DNA of 64,000 nucleotides from NCBI RefSeq assembly GCF_037893015.1, contig NC_133665.1:106483937-106547936 (forward strand). The letters are read 5' to 3'. Position numbers and translations under genes: made by a program. The notes below the pieces were generated by a model. The model was not told where the DNA came from. It did not search any database and saw only the letters and a program-made list of their open reading frames with translations. The stretch is from Macrotis lagotis. Lineage: Eukaryota; Chordata; Mammalia; Peramelemorphia; Peramelidae. Every line of letters starts with the position of its first letter. The first letter of the stretch is position 1. This document shows positions 22,044-30,777 of this stretch, piece by piece.

Positions 22044-22237
22044 GTCACTGAAAAAATATGAGACTTTGTGCTTAGAGTCGATTCCAAGTCAAGGTAGACA
22101 ACAATCTGCCAAGATATGTTTTGAAAAGCACTGACTTGGAAGCCACTGAAACAATTTGAGACTTTGTACATAGAGCCAATTCCAAGTATAGGTTGACAGT
22201 ATTACACTGATGTGTTTTGAAAAACACTAAGTTGGAA
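22044..22237. repeat. Diverged tandem duplication, about 98-bp unit, 2 copies
   Basis: Copy 1 (22044-22141) and copy 2 (22142-22237) share, in order, CACTGAAA, TTTGAGACTTTGT-like, ATAGAGCCAATTCCAAGT-like, TGTTTTGAAAA and ACTTGGAAGCC-like words. Identity is roughly 75-80 percent by eye. Confidence 0.8.
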
Positions 22238-22239
22238 GC

Positions 22240-22883
22240 CTCCTTAGAGATGGATTGTGGCTTTAGGCAACTAGGAATTCAGCCTGTGTTACCAGCTAAA
22301 GATTATCAATTCAAATGCATGCCCCATTTTCATAGTCCACAAGGGTTGGAAACCAAAGTAATACTTAATAATGGGATGAAGGTGATCTATCATGAAGGAC
22401 TTATTTGAAGTGAACAAGTCTGCTGATGGGAGAGAGCACCAAGGTGACTAAGGGAAGAGCCTGGGGTTGGAACCCCAAGACATTGCCTACTACATACAGG
22501 TGGCAAGGGTAGAGTGCATCCCCTTAGTGAATGGATACATTCCTGCAGAAAAATAAGTGGATTCCATCCAGTATAAGAGACAGGAGAAAGAAGAAAAGGG
22601 AGGGGAGAAGAGGAGAATGCAGGGCTGTGGAATTTCCTGGTTAACCCAAAGATGAACTCCAAAGTTGGAGGAATTTCTGCCAACTATCACCTTTATGGGT
22701 AAAGGAGAAAGATGAAGAGAGGAGAATAAGAAGTGGTAGAGAAAGAGAGAGCAGGAGATAGTAGGTCCTGTTAAAAGTTGGAAGAGTGAAACAAAATGAA
22801 CACCAAAAAAAATGATGAGCACTACTGTTGCCCATCCCCCCCATCTCCTTATTCCCTCCTTCCTTTTCCCTAGTCCTGATTGA
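22240..22883. other. Intergenic, purine-rich, nothing recognised
   Basis: Bases 22570-22770 are purine-rich on the plus strand, which creates three overlapping minus frames of 67-110 codons rich in S, L and F. I consider these composition artefacts. Confidence 0.5.
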
Positions 22884-22892
22884 CCTATTAGT

Positions 22893-23022
22893 AACCTTTT
22901 TTTTTTAGCTGCTTGCCCAAGGCCACACAGCTAGGTAATTATGAAGTGTTTGAGGTTGAATTTGAACTCAGGTACTCCTGACTCCAAGGCCAGTGCTCTA
23001 TCCACTGCGCCACCTAGCCGCC
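22893..23022 (-). mobile_element. tRNA-derived SINE, antisense, shortened
   Basis: Begins at a T-rich tail and GCTTGCCCAAGGCCACACAG, lacking the usual GCAAGGCAATGGGGTTAAG, and ends CCACCTAGCCGCCC. Flanks CCTATTAGT (22884-22892, 23023-23031) form a 9-bp target duplication. Confidence 0.92.
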
Positions 23023-23205
23023 CCTATTAGTTCTCTTTTGATCCTGAAAATTTTATTTTTGATCTACATGTACTGATGCTTTTATGCAGTTATCAGGAGG
23101 ATCTCTGCATTAGACACATCTCTCTGTCCTTAGACATTTCTTAGAATTCAACAGAGATTTTAATGCTTATGAGATAATTTCCTTCAGTGAGTGGTAGTAA
23201 TAGCC

Positions 23206-23389
23206 GTGGTGGTGGTGGTGGTGGTGGTGGTGGTGGTGGTGGTGGTGGTGGTGGTGGTGGTGGTGGTGGTGGTGGTGGTGGTGGTGGTGGTGGTGGTGGT
23301 GGTGGTGGTGGTGGTGGTGGTGGTGGTGGTGGTGGTGGTGGTGGTGGTGGTGGTGGTGGTGGTGGTGGTGGTGGTGGTGGTGGTGGTGG
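23206..23389. repeat. Uninterrupted (GTG)n microsatellite, about 61 units
   Basis: About 184 bp of pure GTG on the plus strand (CAC on the minus), with no interruption that I can find. Frames reading poly-Gly, poly-Val and poly-Thr are translations of this repeat, not genes. It ends about 0.84 kb before the RBM6 CpG island. Confidence 0.98.
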
Positions 23390-24225
23390 GGTGACCTTTG
23401 GCCATCTAGCCTAGCTCACCTGAGCACACCACTTTTGAAGGAGGGCAGATGTTAGACACCTGCTACACCACCACCGGAGGTGAGAATTAGATCTGCTCAA
23501 AGTCCCTGACACCTGAGAACAATGTCAATTATTGATGGAAGGAAAATTTCCCAGAATATAAAACAACCAGGATGGTATGTATGAGTTACCTTTAAACTGG
23601 AGACCGGTTATCCCAAGGATTTTTTTTTTTGTGTGTGTGTATTTGAGGGAGAAGACACCCCAGGATTTGGTGTCCAATATTCTTCACGTAGGACCATCTT
23701 GCTAAATCACTGTGCTAGAAGCTAATTGACCGCATCTTGTCGGTCTGCGAGCCCACCCGAGGCAGATCCCGAGGCCCACATTACAAATAGGTTAATCCAG
23801 ACTCCATCGCAGGCCCAGCAATAGCCGAGCTGGAGAGTTGGGGGGAGGGAGGGGCAGGGCCGCTGGACACGTGGCCTTATTAGATGGCAAGCTCCTTGTG
23901 GGAAGGGCCTGCTTTGAAGTCCTGGTTTCCTTGGCCTTGAGGTGAGTCCATTATTCTCTCCCTTGATCTTTGTCCCTCCGGGAGGTACTTAATACACGTT
24001 TATTGGAACTGAGCTGAATCTTTATCCTAAGAGACACCTTTGTTTTAAACGTATACAAGGCCCGAGGCCTGGAAAAGGGAACGGATGCTAAGGGCTATGA
24101 CCCTTAGTGATTCTGTTCGGGTGCGTGGAATTTTTATGGCTAGACACCTTTTTTGGGGGTTCTCTTTCGGGTAGGGGGGAAAAAAATCTTTTTAAATTGA
24201 GGTAGGCCCTTAGGGCATCAGGTTC
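23390..24225. other. RBM6 upstream flank
   Basis: Increasingly GC-rich. Contains a G-rich run at 23839-23860, an E-box CACGTG at 23868-23873 and a T10 then (GT)n stretch at 23620-23641. No exon recognised. Confidence 0.5.
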
Positions 24226-24228
24226 CAA

Positions 24229-24248
24229 ACTACCACTCCCAGCAAGCC
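24229..24248 (+). promoter_or_regulatory. ZNF143/THAP11-type site 1
   Basis: ACTACCACTCCCAGCAAGCC differs from the SBS consensus ACTACAATTCCCAGMATGC at a few positions but keeps the ACTAC and TCCCAGCA blocks at correct spacing. Confidence 0.65.
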
Positions 24249-24275
24249 TCGCGACGGCGGAGGTCCGGTATCGAG

Positions 24276-24288
24276 CGCCATCTTGGGA
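24276..24288 (+). promoter_or_regulatory. YY1 motif
   Basis: GCGCCATCTTGGG contains the YY1 core GCCATCTTG. Confidence 0.65.
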
Positions 24289-24386
24289 GCCGCAAACGCA
24301 GCATCTTCTTATTGGATATCCCTGAATTCCGTCGGTCCTCGGCGCTCCCCCCTCCCCGCCCGACGGAGGGCCACTTCCTTGCGCGG

Positions 24387-24406
24387 TGCAGCCTGGGAGT
24401 CGTAGT
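24387..24406 (-). promoter_or_regulatory. ZNF143/THAP11-type site 2
   Basis: On the minus strand, ACTACGACTCCCAGGCTGCA; ACTAC and CTCCCAG are in register with the SBS consensus. Confidence 0.65.
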
Positions 24407-24425
24407 CCGCGGGGCCCCGAGGCCG

Positions 24426-24445
24426 ACTACAGTTCCCAGTGGGCT
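24426..24445 (+). promoter_or_regulatory. ZNF143/THAP11-type site 3
   Basis: ACTACAGTTCCCAGTGGGCT matches the first 14 bases of the SBS consensus with one change. It is only 20 bp from site 2 and in opposite orientation. Confidence 0.7.
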
Positions 24446-24479
24446 TTGGCGTCGGAGGGGGCGCCTTTGTGGAGGCTCG

Positions 24480-24579
24480 GCCGCAGAGGGGGTTGGGAGG
24501 AAGTTCCGGTCTCCTGAGCGCTGGGTCGGTGACGGCGGCGACTGAGGAGGCGGCGACGGGGTAGCTGTCGCTGTCTCAG
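24480..24579 (+). other. RBM6: RBM6 exon 1 (5' UTR), start approximate
   Basis: A strong donor, TCTCAG|GTAAGGG, places the exon end at 24579. The exon is GC-rich (GGCGGCGAC repeats) and has no start codon used by RBM6; translation begins in exon 2. The transcription start is not determined and is likely spread downstream of the ZNF143-type sites. Confidence 0.7.
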
Positions 24580-25029
24580 GTAAGGGCCCCGGCCGGGGGA
24601 GCCGGGCTGCCGATGGAACGCCCGGCCTCGGCCTCCGCTCTCCGAAGGTCGCGTTGTGGGGGGGACAGGCGGCCGGGCCCACCCGGCCCTCCTCGACGGC
24701 CGCGCCTCGGCAGCGGCCTGCCCCGGCCCTGCCCGCTGGGGGCGGCGGCGCGGGCCTCGGCCATCCGGCCGCGCGAGCGGGCGAGGTTACCGGCCCCCGC
24801 CTCGGGCCTGGCGGTGGGTGGGGACCCTCCCGCCCCCCGGGCCCTCCCGCCGCCCCCCGGGCCGCTCCCGCCGGGGTTTCCGCGCCCCGGCCGCTCTTTG
24901 CAGGAGTTGCCCCTCCTCGCCGCGCCTCTCCGCGCCTGAAACGGAGAAGGTTCGTTTTTTTCTCGGAAAGCGAGGATTTTGGCGCCCCCCACACACCCCC
25001 TTTTAAAATTTGATGTAACTTTTTACTAT

Positions 25030-25140
25030 TTGGGGGGGAAAAATGGTTTTTTTTGGTGGGGCAATGAGGGTAAGTGACTTGCCCAAGGTCACACAGCTAG
25101 TAAGTATGAAGGTTCTTGAGGTCAAATTTGAACTCCAGAA
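25030..25140 (-). repeat. Old tRNA-type SINE, antisense
   Basis: GGTGGGGCAATGAGGGTAAG, TGACTTGCCCAAGGTCACAC, AGCTAGTAAGTATGAAGG and TTTGAACTC form an older, truncated relative of the WSINE1-like family, just inside intron 1. Confidence 0.7.
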
Positions 25141-26266
25141 CCAGTGCTGGAGGAAACGTTTTAATGGGATTTTGTACTATTTCTTGTTAAAGGAGTCAGC
25201 ATTTCTGCAGTTAATTTTGTATTTTACTTAATGTGTTCTCTCAGTGCTTCTTTCCACAAAAAGAAAAGCAAAGGCTCATAGCCCAGTAAGCCCAGGAACT
25301 CTAATCATCTAGTCCAAAACTCCCATTTAGTAGATGGAAGTCCCTAGCAATAGCTTCTGTTTTAAACTAAAAGTACTCTTTGTGGATTATTTTGAATATC
25401 TTAGAGACTTTAATAAAAAATCCATGATATCATGGCTGCACTTTTGAACTTTGGTGTGTTTGAATTTACATTTGAGTCTATGTAATCTTCAAGACATCAT
25501 TAGAAGCTGAAGTTAGAGAACTTCTGTTAGATGTGTGACTTTGGGTCTAAAAGTTGTCAGCTGAGTTTAGTCTCAGCTGGCTAAGACAAAAAAATCCGAG
25601 GTAATTGGTCCAGGGTTCTGATTGTTAGCTTCTCTCATTTTAGGATGGTGTAACTGCAGTTGTGGCGAAGAAGGGTTTAGGGGTTAAAGAAGAATGTAGG
25701 GGATCAGAAGAGGGTAGCTTTTGTCACCTATGATTAGCCAGGTAGAATGGCTAAGCCTTGCTCTCAGTGAGCTTTAGTTCTGAACTCCTACTTTGTTGAG
25801 TGAACTTAGAATTCTAAGAGTCTAGAAAAGGAAGGCATTTGAAATCATTTTTAGTCCGATTACCCTATATACTACCTTATATAATATGAGAGAACTGTCT
25901 CAGAAAGGATTAGCAAATGTGATAGGTTTTTTCAGCTCTTGGTTTCTTAATTTGTAAATGGAAAATAAAATTCATTTGAAAACCCTTGAAAACATAAAGA
26001 TCATAGATAAGTTAATTTTATGGTAGAATGCATTGGATATTTTACAGTGTCATAGAAATTGTGTGATAATTTTGTGTCTTTCAGTATTAATAAACACAAG
26101 TTGATAGGCAATAAATATTTGTCTTTAATTGTATAACATGAATAACTTGATCAAACATTTAAGTACCTGCTGTTATGCCAAGCAATATGCTAGGCTCTTG
26201 GAATACAAATGCAAAGTGAAACAATCCCTACTTAAAAGGAACTTAAATTCTAATTTAAGCGAGAGA

Positions 26267-26269
<3 letters not shown>

Positions 26270-26301
<32 letters not shown>

Positions 26302-26345
26302 ATACACATACATACACACACACACACACATATATATATATCAGT
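26270..26345. repeat. (TG)n-(CA)n-(TA)n compound microsatellite
   Basis: TG repeats to about 26300, then CATA/CACA repeats, then a TA run at 26331-26341. Confidence 0.9.
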
Positions 26346-26366
26346 GTATATATTGGTAGGCATTTT

Positions 26367-26521
26367 TTTTTTAGGCTTTTTTTGCAAGGCAAATGGGGTT
26401 AAGTGGCTTGCCCAAGGCCACACAGCTAGGTAATTATTAAGTGTCTGAGACCAGATTTGAACCCAGGTATTCCTGACTCCAGGACTGGTGCTTTATCCAC
26501 TGCGCCACCTAGCCACCCCTA
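26367..26521 (-). mobile_element. tRNA-derived SINE, antisense, with 15-bp target duplication
   Basis: T-rich tail then TTGCAAGGCAAATGGGGTTA to GCGCCACCTAGCCACCCCT. Perfect flanks ATTGGTAGGCATTTT at 26352-26366 and 26522-26536. Confidence 0.96.
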
Positions 26522-26559
26522 ATTGGTAGGCATTTTGACTTTTGTCCTACCTCTAGAGT

Positions 26560-26640
26560 TTGACTCTGGAAGATGAGTGAGGCTGATGACTGCAACAGTG
26601 CTGCCTCACTTAAATCCAATTGTCAGTGGTCCATTCATAA
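26560..26640 (+). repeat. RTE-type SINE fragment
   Basis: GACTCTGGAAGATGAGTGAG, GCTGATGACTGCAACAGTGC, TGCCTCACTTAAATCCAATT match an internal part of the RTE-mobilised family ending at 17295. Confidence 0.55.
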
Positions 26641-26699
26641 ACAGATTACTAGAGAATAAATACATTATATCTGGAAATTTAATTTCAAGCTAGTTTGGG

Positions 26700-27540
26700 A
26701 AGAAGGGTACTAGCAATCAGAAGGGATGAAGAAAGGTTATACATAGTGTTTGATCTCTATCTTGAAGGAAGAGAAGGATTCTGAGAGACTGAGGTGAGGA
26801 AAAGAGTACCTTTTTAGGCATGTTGTACCAAGGTTTGGAAGTGGGAGGTAGGAGTAAGAAGGAAGGGCAGAGTGTGAGGGAGATTAATATTCTATGAAGC
26901 TGGACATGTAAATTGGAGCTGGGTTGTAAAGGACTTTAAAAACTAAATGAAAATTATGGTTGAGCTTAGTGGCAATTAGTAGCTATTGGAATTTAAGTAG
27001 GGGAGTAAATCTGCATTCAAAGTGAGTCACTTTTGTAGCAATGTTTAGAATGGACTGTAGTGAGAGATTTGGAACAGGGAGAGCAATTATAAGACTGTTG
27101 TTAGCCAAGAGGCAATAAATGCTTAAGCTTAAATGGTAGCTTTGTGAGTGGAGACAAGGGGTCATTTGTGAGAGATGCTGTAGATAAATGTCAAGATTTG
27201 GCAACTGATTATATTTGTACGGTGAGGGACAGTGACTTGCTGATAATTGAACCTGAAAGACCAGAAGGATTTTGTTGCCTTCAACAGAAATAGGGAAGTT
27301 TGGAAGAGGGAGGAAAGATGAGGTCAATTTTTGAAATGTTGAGTTTGAGATAGCTATGGGACATGTCCAGTTTGAGGTATCTAATGGACAGTCAATTACC
27401 AATTCCATCTGGGATGGAAGCTCAGAAGATAAACTTGTCTGGATATGTAGATCTGAGATATTTTCATAAAGATGATATTTAAACCAATGGGAGAATGAAG
27501 AGTAAGAGAGCCTGTGACAGAACCTTGGGAGCCCTCCCAA
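26700..27540 (+). repeat. Unnamed ancient repeat, near full length
   Basis: In order: ATCTTGAAGGAAGAGAAGGA, TGTAAAGGACTTTAAAAACT, AGTGAGTCACTTTTGTAGCA, AATGTTGAGTTTGAGATAGC, CATGTCCAGTTTGAGGTATC and AGAACCTTGGGAGCCC. This is the best copy here of the family also seen at 6.7, 13.7 and 36.3 kb. The 185-codon minus frame across it (26983-27540) is open by chance. Confidence 0.55.
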
Positions 27541-27589
27541 ATTAGGGGTTCTTTAAGTTGTTCAAAATGTCATTATGAGTTTTGTTTTA

Positions 27590-28090
27590 GAGTTTATTGA
27601 ATGCCATTTTACAGAGGAGGAAACTAAGCTGGAGAAGAAGTAAACGGACTAGCCAGGTTTAGACAACTAGATTAAAAAAAAAACCCAACCATCATTGAAG
27701 AATAATCAAGGAATAGACTCACATTCTTAGAAAAACAGTGAATTATATATCAGTAGTTGTGCAGCAAAATGCCTATATAAAGGGAGCACAGTCTTTAAAC
27801 AACATTTGGTTCAACTTTAATTGTCATAGTGAACTTCTAGATTTTTTTTTGTTTTTGGAGAAAACTTTCTCATTTGGGATATTTTTAAGTATACTGAGAG
27901 GGCCATGTTTTCAAAGTTTGTGGACTTTGCTCAGTCTCATTTATTATCATGTGTAGGAACGCACAAGTACTGAACTGGGAATCAGGAACATCTGAGCTCA
28001 GATACTAGCTGCCTCAGTTTGCTCATCTGCAAAATGATATAGTTAGATTTGATGTCATCTAAGGTCCCTTTCAGTTCTAAATCTGAAGTT
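27590..28090. repeat. Two MIR fragments
   Basis: 27590-27660 is antisense MIR (ATTTTACAGAGGAGGAAACT). 27955-28090 is sense MIR (ACTGGGAATCAGGAACATCT, GCCTCAGTTTGCTCATCTGC) with a GGTCCCTTTCAGTTCTAAAT tail like the unit expanded at 1.6-1.9 kb. Nothing is recognised between them. Confidence 0.65.
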
Positions 28091-28099
28091 ATCCTATGA

Positions 28100-28264
28100 T
28101 TATTATTTTTTAATTGTTTTTGGTTTTTGCAAGGCAGTGGGGTTAAGTGACTTGCCCAAGGGTCACACAGCTAGGTAGTTATTAAGTGTCTGAGGCCAGA
28201 TTTGAACTTGGGTCCTCCTGACTCCAGGGCTGGTACTCTATCCATGGTGCCACCTAGCTGCCCC
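28100..28264 (-). mobile_element. tRNA-derived SINE, antisense (first of a pair)
   Basis: TTGCAAGGCAGTGGGGTTAA to TGCCACCTAGCTGCCCC. TGATTATTATTTTT before and TGATTTTTATTTTT after suggest a target duplication. Confidence 0.93.
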
Positions 28265-28497
28265 TGATTTTTATTTTTGTTTTTGGTGTTTTTAGGATTT
28301 TGCAAGGCAAATGGGGTTAAGTGGCTTGCCCAAGGCCACACAGCTAGGTAATTATTAAGTGTCTGAGGTAGAATTTGAACTCTAGTACTTCTGACTCCAG
28401 GGCTGGTGCTCTATCCAGAATTTGAACTCTAGTACTTCTGACTCCAGGGCTGGTGCTCTATCCACTGTGCCACCTAGCCGCCCCTGCCCCTGATTTT
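28265..28497 (-). mobile_element. tRNA-derived SINE, antisense, with internal 47-bp tandem duplication
   Basis: Second element directly adjoining the first, same orientation. It would be about 150 bp, but bases 28371-28417 are repeated exactly at 28418-28464, from GAATTTGAACTCTAGTAC through GCTCTATCCA. Confidence 0.95.
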
Positions 28498-30669
28498 TAA
28501 ATAGCTTATATATATCATAGTCGAGAAATACAAGTTCTTCAATTTAACAATTGGTCATATTCTAAAAATTCACTTCTGGGTCAGTTTGGAATACTTTTTC
28601 TCATACAAATTATCTTATTATAGTGGTTAAGTTTCTTAATCAGTGCCTAAAAATTTATTGATCCTTAATATAACTGAACTATGTTTCTGTCCTAATTGTA
28701 TTCTGGAACTCTGTAGTTTTTCATCATTGTATATATGGGAAGATATCTTCTAAGTCTGTTTGAAATTTACCTTCTCAGCCCTGAGAATAGTCACCACCCT
28801 TTTCTCATTAAAAATGGTGGTCGCCAGACCTTCATAGCCTAAGTGATCCATTGCTGCAGGAATCTTTCAATGTATCTTATTGATCAGATGCTACAGCTGA
28901 GGAAGGGGAAGAGTGAAGTATCCCCATTGGAATTCCATTGGGAAAAGTAGACATTAGGAGGCCTTTAGCTGAAGGAGCTCATGGTAGCAGTGATCAGAGT
29001 AGCATATATGACAACTCTTAATTTGCAACTGTCTGTAAAGGGAGGAAATAATTCCTTTTCTTGACAAAATATTGAAAGAAAGCTATAGAGGATGCAAATC
29101 CCATTGTACTCCTTGCCTTTCATTATAAAATATTAGTTTTGAGCAAAAGGCTGCCTTACAGTATCTCCCATGTATGGATCAGAATTATACAGGAGTCCTT
29201 AAAATATGTAATGGATATAACTGACAGCTGATTATTAATATCAAGCAAGGCATAAAACATGGGAATGTACACTCACAATGTTCTAGCAGAGTTCAAATGG
29301 AAGGGGGGGTACTCCATGTAGATGGTGAGATATTCCTGCAGGTATTCTTACTATCCACAGAGATAGTGTCTTGATTGCAAAAAAGAACAAGAACATTTTG
29401 AAATCTAATAAGAGAAATAGTCACTCAAAAGAATTCTATTCATACTGCTTAAGAGGATGAGGAATAGCTTTTGTTCATACTTGTGATGAAGAGAAAGCTG
29501 ATTTGTCGCTGGAAAATTTCATAGACCTTTTACTGATTCCAAACTTCTTGAAACAAAGGTCTATTTTTTTGAACTGGGAAAAAATTATGGATGGTTATCC
29601 CAGTGAGAGATTTAACTTTGACACAAATTTTGAACCTTTTCTAAAATACTATTATGTCAGAAAGAGAAACTAATATTAGATCTTCTGTCAGTTTTTGCTG
29701 CCCTTGGATACTAAGGTATGCTTCATTTCTCTCTGTAGTTGAAGGAACTCAAAATAGGCTTACTTTCCTTTATTAGAAAAAGTAGATGTAGTGCAAGAAA
29801 CATGATCAAATAGTGCACTGAACACTTTTCTATTAAAGCGAATCAGGACCCTTGAGGTGAGTGGGAAAGAAGAAATTGAGGAAATAGGAAACCCTAAAAG
29901 TTCATTTGTTTTTTTTAGTAATCACTCTAGAGGCCCCTGGGTACTGACATAGCACTTGTCAATGATCAGGTTCTTTTAATTTTCCTAATATTTCAAAGTT
30001 TGTGTACTTGCTTATTATTTATTTACTTTTAGGTGAGTAGTCCTGTGAGGTTGTTTCCTTCCCCCTCCCTATTCCTTTAATATTCTTTCCTTCCATCCTA
30101 TTGAAGGAAGGGAAGGTAGTTCTCCTTCTGACTTTATCTTACTTTAAAATTGTTTGAACATTATAGATATGGTAATTTTTAGTACTTCTTAATTTGTCTA
30201 ACTATTGACTGAATTGATCAATTGATAATTGTTATAGAAAATGATTATAAAGTCTCTGACTGGTGCAGGTATTACAAGGAACAATAAATTGCCTCAGTCT
30301 AGTTATTTTCTCTTGCTGTGACCCAGTTTGATCAATCAGTCTTAAAAAATGGGAATAATGGTAGTTGACATTTATATACTACTTTAAAAATTTTTGAAGT
30401 CCTTTCCTAAGACTGCTTACTTTGAAATTTTGCTTGGTTAGTAAGAGTTTAATTTTTTTAATTAATATTTTAATATTAAGAAGAATTCAAAATAAATTCT
30501 TTTTAAATAGTAGGAATTTAGTATATTTGAATCATTGAATGACTTTTTAAAAATGGGATTATTTTCTTGGTATAAAATAATATGTACTCAAATATTGACT
30601 CTTCTTTAACTGACATTAAATAAACAAGGATTTCAGGTTTCAATATGCAATTTTTTTTTTTGTGCTTAG

Positions 30670-30777
30670 GTTCTTTTACCAGCATTTGATTTAAAAAAAT
30701 CCATTTATTGGGGCCCTCCCATCAGAGGAAGAAATGTGGGGGGACCCTCGACCTGCTAACAGGACAGGCCCTTTCCG
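30670..30777 (+). CDS. RBM6: RBM6 exon 2, start-codon exon (residues 1-15)
   Basis: RBM6 is a nuclear RNA-binding protein that regulates alternative splicing. This exon carries the ATG at 30734-30736 and encodes MWGDPRPANRTGPF plus two bases of an Arg codon, almost identical to the human start (MWGDSRPANRTGPF). The donor is TTCCG|GTATGT, phase 2. The acceptor is either CTTAG at 30669 after a T11 tract or ACCAG at 30682; the first has the better pyrimidine tract. The 5' UTR part is therefore 52-64 bases. Context GAAATGT gives an adequate start site, and no upstream ATG lies in the exon. Confidence 0.93.

Larger units (their letters stand above)
24226..24990 (+). promoter_or_regulatory. RBM6: RBM6 CpG-island promoter
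   Basis: Abrupt rise in G+C and CpG density, the highest in the window, with no TATA-like box. It contains three ZNF143-type sites and a YY1 site upstream of exon 1, plus an ETS-like GGAAGTTCCGG at about 24500. This is the usual make-up of a housekeeping promoter. The 254-codon minus frame through it and several overlapping frames are CpG-island artefacts. Confidence 0.9.
24580..30669 (+). other. RBM6: RBM6 intron 1
   Basis: Bounded by the exon 1 donor and exon 2 acceptor. Repeats inside are listed separately. The stretches 25140-26270 and 28500-30660 hold nothing else that I recognise. Confidence 0.8.

Noticed and set aside
22390..22844. Three overlapping minus frames rich in Ser, Leu and Phe
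   Set aside because: They mirror a purine-rich plus strand, which by itself keeps the pyrimidine-rich complement open.
23206..23389. Possible CRISPR-like or satellite array
   Set aside because: The unit is 3 bp with no spacers; it is a simple microsatellite in a vertebrate genome.
23184..23414. Frames reading poly-Thr, poly-Gly and poly-Val
   Set aside because: Direct translations of the (GTG)n microsatellite.
24230..24994. 254-codon minus frame, and overlapping plus frames of 108-119 codons, across the CpG island
   Set aside because: Extreme G+C removes stop codons in all frames. Sequences are Pro/Arg/Gly/Ala-rich with no family similarity, and the region is the RBM6 promoter.
26983..27540. 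185-codon minus frame
   Set aside because: It lies within an ancient interspersed repeat recognised in sense orientation, and no protein similarity is seen.
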